From: Lachnoclostridium sp. UBA5890
GTDB taxonomy: Bacteria; Bacillota; Clostridia; Lachnospirales; Lachnospiraceae
Assembly: GCA_002431395.1 (NCBI GenBank)
Contig: DJEU01000016.1
Coordinates: 1 to 30,775 of the forward strand
Length of the DNA: 30,775 bases
Reading direction: 5' to 3'
Position 1 is the first letter of the stretch, and each line of letters starts with the position of its first letter. The notes beneath the pieces were generated by a model. It did no database searches. It was not told the DNA's origin and was given only the letters and a program-made list of their open reading frames with translations. Shown in pieces: positions 16,443 to 23,269 of the stretch. The translations under genes and the position numbers were made by a program.

Positions 16443-17069
16443 TTAGAATAACTGTCCCGGAAGTTTTAATTTTTCCTTGGGTGGAAACATTTTATCAAAC
16501 TCCTCCGCAGCTTTCTCATCCACGTAATATCCTTGCGGTGTTGCGTATTCTCCGGTAATACCGTCGAGATACCCCGGAATCAGCTCCCTGCATAAAAAGA
16601 AAGAAGCATCTTCTCCCTCCGGCAGTCCATGATAGCGTATTCCAAACTCACTTGCCGGCCGGAAACCACTTTTTCCATAAAAGTCTATGTTTCCCTCAAA
16701 GCAAAGTGCTCCGCATCCCAGTTCTGCTGCCCTCTCAAGAGAATAATCAAGTAAGAATTTTCCATACCCCATCCTCTTGAACTCTGGGAGGATACCGATC
16801 GGTCCCATCGTCATAATAGGAATTTCTCTGCCATCATCAGACTGGATCACAGCACGCATAAACATATTCTGGCCAATAATTTTTCCATCTTTTTCCAGTA
16901 CAAAGTCGAGTTCCGGCACAAAATCCGGATCTTTTCTCTGTTCATGCAATACAAAATGCTCCAAGCATCCCGGACGGTATACATTCCAGAATGACTCTCT
17001 TACCAGGTTTTCTACTTCGCGATATTCCGTTTCGTTTTCCAAACGAATGTTTAAGTTGTTTTTATTCAT
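16443..17069 (-). CDS. GNAT family N-acetyltransferase
   Basis: A 208-residue GNAT protein. The acetyl-CoA pyrophosphate-binding motif region reads MGPIGILPEFKRMGYGKFLL, followed by GCGALCFEGNIDFYGKSGFR, the classic motif B area. The N-terminus begins NIRLENETEYREVENLVRES. It transfers an acetyl group to an amine on an unknown substrate. GGAG lies eight bases before the ATG. The C-terminal ~60 residues (LPEGEDASFFLCRELIPGYL onward) are typical of a GNAT subgroup that includes YhbS-like proteins. It appears monocistronic, with a structured upstream region and tandem repeats downstream. Confidence 0.9.
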   Translation of the reverse strand: MNKNNLNIRLENETEYREVENLVRESFWNVYRPGCLEHFVLHEQRKDPDFVPELDFVLEKDGKIIGQNMFMRAVIQSDDGREIPIMTMGPIGILPEFKRMGYGKFLLDYSLERAAELGCGALCFEGNIDFYGKSGFRPASEFGIRYHGLPEGEDASFFLCRELIPGYLDGITGEYATPQGYYVDEKAAEEFDKMFPPKEKLKLPGQLF

Positions 17070-17092
17070 TATTTATTCTCCGTTCTACTTTT

Positions 17093-17204
17093 GTCGGCTT
17101 AAAGCCGGCGTCCGTCGGACGTCGCCTGCCTCCTGAAAATTGTCAACTACAATTGCCTTTCCGGCGGGAGGTCTGTGTGAGATCGTGTCAGCGCAAACCT
17201 CCCG
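17093..17204. other. Dense block of inverted repeats upstream of the acetyltransferase gene
   Basis: Four adjacent dyads lie within 112 bp: 17093-17109 (GTCGGCTT/AAGCCGGC), 17110-17120 (GTCCG/CGGAC), 17138-17154 (AATTGT/ACAATT) and 17165-17204 (CGGGAGGT/ACCTCCCG with a 24-base loop). The block is more GC-rich than the rest of the 272-bp gap (17070-17341). No convincing gene was found in the gap; AAAGGAG near 17253-17259 (minus strand) could serve at most a 30-odd-codon frame with a non-ATG start. It could be a structured mRNA leader of the acetyltransferase or a short repeat element. Confidence 0.6.
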
Positions 17205-17341
17205 GTCAGCCCACAATCTCCAAGGTGTTGTTCTTCTTCAAACAGCAATATCTCCTTTAATAATATAATGTGCGATTATCCGCATTTTTTATAATAAGAG
17301 AACAAAATGTCCCCTTACTTACTAAGTATATCACAACAGTC

Positions 17342-17770
17342 TCACGACGGCAACTGTTGTTTCCGGCTGATAATCGCCTCATAAAACTCCGGATATTTCT
17401 TTTTCAGATTGATCGGACGTCCGTCTGTGTCCACAAAGCAGTGTTCGGAATGTGCCACGCACACACAGGTTCCATCTGCTTTTTTCATCTCATACAAAAG
17501 TTTTAACCGGACTCCTTTACACTCTTCCACCGAGACAACGATCCGTATTTCATCGGCAAATGTGGTCGTATTTTTATACTTGCAGCTGACTTCCGTTACC
17601 GGTGAAATCACTCCAATTTCTTCCAGTTTGTCATAATCCCAGCCAATCTGCTTCAGAAAATCCACCCGTGCTTCTTCCATCCAGCGGATGTAATTAGAAT
17701 GATGGGTAATTCCCATTTTGTCCGTTTCATAATATTGAACCGTGTGATTGTAACCTTTATGTAAATCCAT
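17342..17770 (-). CDS. Acyl-CoA thioesterase, 4HBT (YbgC/FadM-like) hot-dog fold
   Basis: A 142-residue hot-dog thioesterase that hydrolyses acyl-CoA esters. The active-site segment is YYETDKMGITHHSNYIRWME with Asp17 as catalytic residue, His24 and Tyr27, followed by EEARVDFL, as in 4-hydroxybenzoyl-CoA thioesterase relatives. Size is normal for the family. It starts one base after the fused phosphatase gene; GGAGG lies six bases before the ATG, inside the end of that gene, so the two are coupled. Its last bases form part of an eight-bp stem (17333-17340 with 17351-17358) without a T-run, so termination is unclear. Confidence 0.92.
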   Translation of the reverse strand: MDLHKGYNHTVQYYETDKMGITHHSNYIRWMEEARVDFLKQIGWDYDKLEEIGVISPVTEVSCKYKNTTTFADEIRIVVSVEECKGVRLKLLYEMKKADGTCVCVAHSEHCFVDTDGRPINLKKKYPEFYEAIISRKQQLPS

Positions 17771-17771
17771 T

Positions 17772-18953
17772 TTATTCCTCCAGATAATTTATTATATCAA
17801 GCAGTGTAGTAATCACCACTTCCGAACGTTCATTCATTTCCTCATTGGCCGGAAGAAGATCCGGAACCATGATGGTACGAAGTCCGCCACTTTGCGACGC
17901 ACGGATGCCATTGTAAGAATCCTCGATACCAAAAGCTCGCTGCGGCTTTACTCCCAGTTCTTCACAGGCTTTCAGGAAAATATCCGGTGCCGGTTTGCTT
18001 CGCTCTACCATATCGCCACAGATCACAACATCAAAAAACGGAAGGATCTTCGCATCCCTCAACTGGCTCATCACCGTCTCTTTCCGTGTAGAGGATGCCA
18101 ATGCAATTTTCTTTCCTTTGTCTTTTAAATACGTGAGAAGTTCTACTACTCCCGGTTTCATCGGGAGTCTTCCGCCGTCGTATTTTTCATGATACATCGC
18201 CGATGCCTCTTTGGCATACATATCATAAGGGAACTCTTCCCCATAGGTCTCCTGCATGATTTCCTTCGTCCGCACTTTCGTTGTGCCGGTGCACATAAGA
18301 AGGGACTCTTCAATATTTTCAATGTTATATTTTTCCGCAAGTTCCAGCCAGCAGTCGATCGTCGCCCGCTCTGAATCAAAAATCACACCATCCATGTCAA
18401 ACACTACCGCATCATACGAAAAATCAAACATCGTCACGCTGCAGTTCTTTACGCCATAGGCCGCATATTCCTCATTTGTCATATCTCCAAAATACGAACG
18501 AATTACACGCGATATGCCATTGTGCGCCACCAAAATATAATTTTTATCTTTTGTCTTTAATTCATCGAGCAGATTGTAAATGCGCTGCGCCAGCTGAAAC
18601 ATCGATTCGCCCTTTCCGTAGCGCGTTAAAAATTCCTTTTTTGCCTCATGAAACTCTTTGGAATTTCGTGGGGAAGCCCCTTCCCACACGCCAAATTTCT
18701 GCTCCACTAACCTTGGTTCGACCTGTAATGGGATACCAGTCATTTCTGCGATATGCTGTGCCGTCTGTTTTGCGCGCAAAAGAGGCGAACATAGGATAAG
18801 ATCCGCAGAAATTCCGCTCTCCACAATATTTTTTCCGGTTTCCTCCGCCTGTTTATGTCCTTTTTCCGTCAAAGGCACATCGGTCTGACCGCAGATCTGA
18901 TCGGTAACATTCCACTCACTTTCGCCATGACGGACAAAATATATTTTTCCCAT
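17772..18953 (-). CDS. Histidine phosphatase - HAD-IA hydrolase fusion
   Basis: A 393-residue two-domain protein. Residues 1-178 are a histidine phosphatase (phosphoglycerate mutase-like): FVRHGESEWN with catalytic His9, CSPLLRAKQTA, and LVAHNG with His144. Residues 179-393 are a beta-phosphoglucomutase-like HAD hydrolase: VVFDMDGVIFDSE with nucleophile Asp186 and Asp188, ALASSTRK (motif II), RSKPAPDIF (motif III Lys) and GIEDSYNG (motif IV). All catalytic residues look intact in both halves and there is no frame break, so both may be active. It would act on phosphorylated sugars or nucleotides in the cytoplasm; the substrates are unknown. AAAGGAAA precedes the ATG. It lies 14 bp after the AraC gene. 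Confidence 0.9.
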   Translation of the reverse strand: MGKIYFVRHGESEWNVTDQICGQTDVPLTEKGHKQAEETGKNIVESGISADLILCSPLLRAKQTAQHIAEMTGIPLQVEPRLVEQKFGVWEGASPRNSKEFHEAKKEFLTRYGKGESMFQLAQRIYNLLDELKTKDKNYILVAHNGISRVIRSYFGDMTNEEYAAYGVKNCSVTMFDFSYDAVVFDMDGVIFDSERATIDCWLELAEKYNIENIEESLLMCTGTTKVRTKEIMQETYGEEFPYDMYAKEASAMYHEKYDGGRLPMKPGVVELLTYLKDKGKKIALASSTRKETVMSQLRDAKILPFFDVVICGDMVERSKPAPDIFLKACEELGVKPQRAFGIEDSYNGIRASQSGGLRTIMVPDLLPANEEMNERSEVVITTLLDIINYLEE

Positions 18954-18967
18954 ATGATTTCCTTTCT

Positions 18968-19912
18968 TTACTCTTTTTGCTTTTCCATCCTTCGATACTC
19001 CAATGGTTTTACTCCATAATATTCACTAAACACACTGGCAAACCGCCCTTGATTCACATACCCGCATGCCTTTGCGATATCCGAAATGCTCTGTTTCGAT
19101 GCCGTAAGAAGGTTTGCCGCCTTCTGCATCCGGATCTCTTTCATATATACAGAAATATTCTTCCCATATACGGCACGAAAATACCGCTTTAAACTTGTCT
19201 CACTTACTTCTAACCGCTCCGCGATCTCCCGCATGGAGAGATGACGGCTCAGATCCTGCACCAGCATTTCTCTGGCTTTTTTTGCCAGCATCGACTGGGC
19301 TTTTGACAGATACGTAGTAGTCATGGACGGGGACGGCTTATTATCACAGAAATATTTTAATATCTGTAATAGGTCTAACCGGATCTGCCCTGTATTTTTG
19401 CTGTGGAAGCTTTCTTCAATACGACTCCATAATTTCTCAATGATCTCCGACGTATAAAAGACTCGGTATTTTGTATAATTTTCTATCAGACTGTCTATTT
19501 CAATTCCCAACGCTTTCAAAAATTCCGTCGTTTCCTTCGTCAGCATCTGCGGAAACAAGTAAATCTCGTATCCTTTGTATCTCCCCGAAGGATAATAGAA
19601 ATTATCCTGTGGCACCTGCAAGGCAATGTTCATCCGATGATGTTCAAGATAACTGTAGTTATACTCATCCATCTTAAATTCACATCTTCCCTCGATGCAA
19701 TAGTTCAAAAGAAGCAGATCTCGGGCAACTCCGTCTTTATTACTGGGAACGGTCTGGGCATGTATGTCATTGTAGGCCAAATATATCCCCGGAAAAATCG
19801 TATAAAATGTCAGATCCATAAAACCCTCCACCAGCTCCTGATGCACGGTAATATATTCTTTCTCTCCGGACATAAAATCCTGTACTTTTTCTCCAAAAGA
19901 ATCTTTCTTCAT
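18968..19912 (-). CDS. AraC family transcriptional regulator
   Basis: A 314-residue regulator. The N-terminal ~200 residues form a ligand-binding region (LLLNYCIEGRCEFKMDEYNY, YYPSGRYKGYEIYLFPQML) similar in feel to PchR/YbtA-like, siderophore-responsive AraC proteins. The last ~100 residues are a double helix-turn-helix: LSMREIAERLEVSETSLKRY and SISDIAKACGYVNQGRFASV, then FSEYYGVKPLEYRR. The start was moved from a TTG at 19927 to the ATG at 19912, which has GGAG nine bases upstream. It is divergent from feoAB and heads an operon with the phosphatase fusion and thioesterase. Control of iron genes is possible from position and family resemblance, but not shown. Confidence 0.9.
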   Translation of the reverse strand: MKKDSFGEKVQDFMSGEKEYITVHQELVEGFMDLTFYTIFPGIYLAYNDIHAQTVPSNKDGVARDLLLLNYCIEGRCEFKMDEYNYSYLEHHRMNIALQVPQDNFYYPSGRYKGYEIYLFPQMLTKETTEFLKALGIEIDSLIENYTKYRVFYTSEIIEKLWSRIEESFHSKNTGQIRLDLLQILKYFCDNKPSPSMTTTYLSKAQSMLAKKAREMLVQDLSRHLSMREIAERLEVSETSLKRYFRAVYGKNISVYMKEIRMQKAANLLTASKQSISDIAKACGYVNQGRFASVFSEYYGVKPLEYRRMEKQKE

Positions 19913-19947
19913 CACACACAACTCCAAACAAAACTCATTTCTTCTGT

Positions 19948-19976
19948 ATTATAACAAAAAATATTTTTCTGTGCAA
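19948..19976 (-). promoter_or_regulatory. Promoter of the araC-type regulator operon
   Basis: On the minus strand TTGCAC (19971-19976) and TATAAT (19948-19953) have a 17-base spacer, reading toward the ATG at 19912. Confidence 0.75.
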
Positions 19977-20036
19977 CCTGTGGCTAAACAAACCTTTTTA
20001 GTCGAAACGGGAATAGATTTATTTTCACATTCACGA

Positions 20037-20077
20037 TATACTAACTTCGGTTAGTTGTAAGAAACTACCTAACCGAA
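20037..20077. promoter_or_regulatory. feoAB promoter region with nested dyads
   Basis: A TATACT (20037-20042, plus strand) can serve as -10 for feoAB; its -35 is weak. ACTAAC-N4-GTTAGT (20040-20055) overlaps it, and a second, nine-bp dyad TTCGGTTAG/CTAACCGAA (20046-20054 and 20069-20077) shares the middle arm. GGTTAG and CTAACC are also half-sites of DtxR/IdeR-type iron operators, so an iron-dependent repressor is the best guess. The second dyad could also form a stem in the mRNA leader. Confidence 0.55.
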
Positions 20078-20114
20078 CTATTGAATCTATTAAAACCGAG
20101 GAGGAACAAGATAC

Positions 20115-20351
20115 ATGAAATTATCTCAAGCATCCGCCGGCTGCTCCGGAACGATCCAATCGCTGTCCGGCAGTCATCATTTATTGTCACGGCTTATCGG
20201 CATCGGAATTGTCGAAGGCAGCGTGATTCAGGTGATCCAGAACAAAAAAGGTCAGCCTGTGCTGTTTTACTGCCGGGATTCTGTCATTGCTTTAAGCAGA
20301 TCCGACTGTGAAAAAATTGAATTGACAAAGGAGGAACCCGTAAATGAATAA
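20115..20351 (+). CDS. feoA: Ferrous iron transport protein A (FeoA)
   Basis: A 78-residue SH3-like FeoA protein. The core LLSRLIGIGIVEGSVIQVIQ and FYCRDSVIALSRSDCEKIEL matches the usual FeoA pattern in which a Leu-x-x-x-Gly-[IL]-x-x-G turn precedes the beta-barrel. It is cytoplasmic and supports Fe2+ uptake by FeoB. GAGGAAC lies upstream of the ATG. The gene overlaps feoB by 8 bp. A longer alternative frame at 20081 was discarded since it has no FeoA features. Confidence 0.9.
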   Translation: MKLSQASAGCSGTIQSLSGSHHLLSRLIGIGIVEGSVIQVIQNKKGQPVLFYCRDSVIALSRSDCEKIELTKEEPVNE

Positions 20352-22287
20352 GCAAATCGCCCTGCTGGGGCAGCCTAATTCCGGGAAATCAACCATTTTT
20401 AACGGATTGACCGGATCACATCAGCATGTTGGCAACTGGCCGGGAAAGACCGTGGAACGAAAAGACGGACATTTTACTTCCAATAATACCCAGTACGATG
20501 TGATCGACCTGCCGGGAAGTTACAGTTTGTCCGCAGGTTCCGACGAAGAACAAATCACCTCCGAATACATACGTTCCGGCGGCGCAGATCTTATCGCCAT
20601 TGTCGTGGACAGTTCCCAGTTAGAACGTTCTCTGTATATGTTTGCCGATTTCGCCGGCATTTCAATCCCTGCCGTACTCATTCTGAATTTAATGGATGTG
20701 GCAGAGAAAAAACGGATTCATATCGACATTGAAAAACTGAGTAAGAAAACCGGCATCCCTGTCCTTGGCTTTGTTGCCGCTGACACATCGGGGTATCCTT
20801 CCTTAAAGCAGTTCCTTGTCAATGCCTTGGAAGAAAAACCAATTGCCGGCTTCGCTTCCCTTATCCGCTTTTACAAAGACGATGCGGCGCTTTCCTTTGA
20901 CAGCCTGCTTGAAGAAGCTGCCGAGACATCCTATTGTTCGCAAGAAAAGTCGGCAATGATGGAACTTGAAAAAACCGATGCCGGTCTGATGGCCTCCGGA
21001 AAACATAAATATCAATACATTGACTGGCTGTTAGACGATGTCGTCCGCAAAGAAAAAACAGAGGTTACGCTGAACAAATTTGACCAGAAGGCGCTTGGCA
21101 GATATTCCGGGAAATTCATTGCCATCGCCATTATCGTCGCCGCTCTGTCTCTGGCTATGCTCGTTGCCATGCCGGTTATGGGACTTGGTTTCGGACTATC
21201 TTCTCTCGTCAGCAAACCGGTTGAAACATTACTCACGGCGATGAACGTATGGAACCCGCTTGCGGAACTTCTCTATGTTGTTATTCCGAATGTACTCGCG
21301 TTTACCATCTCTATGGCAGGGTTTGTACTCGGCGTTACGTTTTCCTTTGCCATTATTGAAAATGTCGGGTATATGGCAAGAATTTCCGTCGTTTTCAATT
21401 CTGCGATGGAAAAACTGGGATTACAGGGAAAAAGCGTATGTTCCCTTCTCATGAGTATGGGATGTAATATGGCCGGTGTTGCCGGAAGCCGTGTGATCGA
21501 CAGTGCCGGGCAGCGTTTTCTTACGATGATCTTAGTGTGGAGCATTCCCTGTGGTTCGACGCTTTCTCTGGCACCAATGCTGGCAACGGTATTTTTCGGC
21601 CCTGCCGGTGCGATCGGGATTATTTTAGTCATTGTACTCGTAACGATCCTTTCGCTTGTTTTGGCCGCCAGAATTTTCCAAAAACATTTGATCTCCGAAG
21701 ATGATAAGGGTGGCATCGTCATGGAACTTCCGCCTTACCATAAACCGGACTGGAAGCACATCATCCGCACAACGCTTCTGAAAGCATGGGACATTTTCAG
21801 CCGCGCCTTCAGCGTGATCGCCCTTGTCTCCGTTGTCTTTTATCTTCTCTCTTATCACTGGTTTGATAATGGAAGTATATTGACATACATTGGACAGTGG
21901 ATTGAGCCGGTAACAAGTAAATTCGGTATGACTTGGCAGATGTTTATGGCATTTTTATCCTCGATGATCACCAAAGAATCCCTTCTGGGTGTGATCAATG
22001 CGTTGTACAGCAATACCGACATGGTAAACGCTGCCTTTAATGCCAAATCCATCGGAATGTCCGAAAATATGATGGTTCTCCTTCCGCAGGTGATAACCAA
22101 AGCGCAGGCACTTGGTTTTATTCTTTCCATTGTATTTAATATTCCATGTACCATGACTGTCGCCGCTACGTTCCGGGAAAACCATTCAAGAAAATGGATC
22201 GTTCTGTCTGCCGTCTATTATCTTGTATTTTCTCTGCTGCTCGCCTTCCTGTTCTACCATATCGGACTGTTTATCTGGCACGAATAA
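20344..22287 (+). CDS. feoB: Ferrous iron transporter B (FeoB), divergent type
   Basis: A 647-residue GTPase-coupled metal transporter. G1 is GQPNSGKST (residues 9-17), the G2 Thr is in VGNWPGKTVE, G3 is DLPG (55-58) and G4 is NLMD (115-118). The helical linker leads to a membrane domain with YMARISVVFNSAMEKLGLQG. The two Cys-bearing gate motifs are altered: near residue 373 it reads GCNMAGVAGSR, where FeoB usually has GCNVPA, and near residue 401 IPCGSTLSL, where CSARLP-like sequence is usual. It is short for a FeoB. It most likely imports Fe2+, but the changed gate could mean another divalent metal such as Mn2+. GGAGG lies nine bases before the ATG, inside feoA. Confidence 0.9.
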   Translation: MNKQIALLGQPNSGKSTIFNGLTGSHQHVGNWPGKTVERKDGHFTSNNTQYDVIDLPGSYSLSAGSDEEQITSEYIRSGGADLIAIVVDSSQLERSLYMFADFAGISIPAVLILNLMDVAEKKRIHIDIEKLSKKTGIPVLGFVAADTSGYPSLKQFLVNALEEKPIAGFASLIRFYKDDAALSFDSLLEEAAETSYCSQEKSAMMELEKTDAGLMASGKHKYQYIDWLLDDVVRKEKTEVTLNKFDQKALGRYSGKFIAIAIIVAALSLAMLVAMPVMGLGFGLSSLVSKPVETLLTAMNVWNPLAELLYVVIPNVLAFTISMAGFVLGVTFSFAIIENVGYMARISVVFNSAMEKLGLQGKSVCSLLMSMGCNMAGVAGSRVIDSAGQRFLTMILVWSIPCGSTLSLAPMLATVFFGPAGAIGIILVIVLVTILSLVLAARIFQKHLISEDDKGGIVMELPPYHKPDWKHIIRTTLLKAWDIFSRAFSVIALVSVVFYLLSYHWFDNGSILTYIGQWIEPVTSKFGMTWQMFMAFLSSMITKESLLGVINALYSNTDMVNAAFNAKSIGMSENMMVLLPQVITKAQALGFILSIVFNIPCTMTVAATFRENHSRKWIVLSAVYYLVFSLLLAFLFYHIGLFIWHE

Positions 22288-22298
22288 TATGTGCATAA

Positions 22299-22338
22299 AA
22301 AATGTTCCCTTTTTCCATGCAGAGTAAGGGAACATTTT
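22299..22338. terminator. Bidirectional terminator between feoB and the EamA gene
   Basis: A 12-bp perfect stem AAAATGTTCCCT (22299-22310) with AGGGAACATTTT (22327-22338), 16-base loop, and T-rich flanks on both strands serves the two convergent genes. Confidence 0.88.
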
Positions 22339-22343
22339 CTTTT

Positions 22344-23207
22344 CTATAACAATGCAAGGATCCATGTGCCTGCCACGATACAAAGCAGACCAAGAGCTGC
22401 CTTTTTGGTAAGTTTCTCGTGAAATACGATCCACGAAAAGGCAATCGTTACCAATATGCTCAATTTATCAATCGGCACAACCACACTCGCCGGTCCTTCC
22501 TGCAATGCCCGGTAATAGCACATCCACGAAGCACCGGTAGCAAGTCCTGACAACAGTATAAACAGCAGTTCTTTTCTTTCTATCTGCTTTACTAATTTTC
22601 GTTTTCCGGCCGCAAATACCATCATCCATGCCATCAAAAGTACCACGGTTGTACGGATCGCCGTACCCAGATTGGAATCTATATTTTCAATTCCTATTTT
22701 TCCGAGAATTGCTGTCAAACTTGCAAATACTGCGGAAAGAACCGCATAAATAAACCAGTCCTTTTTCTCTTTTTTCGCTTCCGTTGCTTCCTTTTTCGTG
22801 ATCATAAGCATGGTTCCCAGACCGATCAAAACAATGGATATCACTTTTCCAACTGTCATTCCCTCATGCAGAAAAATGAGTGCCAGTAAAATAGTCAGCA
22901 CCGTACTCGATTTATCGATGGGCACGACTTTATTGACATCTCCCTTTTGCAGTGCGTGAAAATAGCACAGCCAGGAAGCCCCGGTGGCAAGTCCCGATAA
23001 CACCAGAAACAGAAATGTCTTGCCGCTGATCTGTGTAATCTGCTCTCCGGTTCCGGTAATCAACACCATCAGCCAGGAAAATACAAGTACCACGATTGTT
23101 CGGATCGCTGTCCCGACATCGGAATCCGTTTTCTTAATTCCACACTTTGCTAAAATTGCCGTTATCCCGGCAAAGAACGATGAACCTATGGCATATAACA
23201 TCCACAT
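22344..23207 (-). CDS. EamA/DMT family transporter
   Basis: A 287-residue protein with about ten TM segments in two internally similar EamA repeats. The repeat is clear by eye: LATGASWLCYFHALQKGDVN with VVPIDKSSTVLTILLA in the first half, and LATGASWMCYYRALQEGPAS with VVPIDKLSILVTIAFS in the second. It also has AILAKCGIKKTDSDVGTAIR in the first half versus AILGKIGIENIDSNLGTAIR in the second. Such drug/metabolite transporters move small metabolites; the substrate cannot be read. GAGGGG lies six bases before the ATG. It has its own promoter at 23241-23269 but may also receive read-through from the fusion gene upstream. Confidence 0.92.
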   Translation of the reverse strand: MWMLYAIGSSFFAGITAILAKCGIKKTDSDVGTAIRTIVVLVFSWLMVLITGTGEQITQISGKTFLFLVLSGLATGASWLCYFHALQKGDVNKVVPIDKSSTVLTILLALIFLHEGMTVGKVISIVLIGLGTMLMITKKEATEAKKEKKDWFIYAVLSAVFASLTAILGKIGIENIDSNLGTAIRTTVVLLMAWMMVFAAGKRKLVKQIERKELLFILLSGLATGASWMCYYRALQEGPASVVVPIDKLSILVTIAFSWIVFHEKLTKKAALGLLCIVAGTWILALL

Positions 23208-23240
23208 TTTTAACCCCTCGATTGATCATCTTTTGATTCT

Positions 23241-23269
23241 ATTTTAGTTTGCTTTTCCAAAAAAATCAA
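23241..23269 (-). promoter_or_regulatory. Promoter of the EamA transporter gene
   Basis: On the minus strand TTGATT (23264-23269) and TAAAAT (23241-23246) have a 17-base spacer. The -35 overlaps the stop codon of the preceding fusion gene. Confidence 0.65.

Noticed and set aside
17333..17358. Eight-bp stem at the end of the thioesterase gene as a terminator
   Set aside because: No T-run follows on the minus strand, so it is not a convincing rho-independent terminator.
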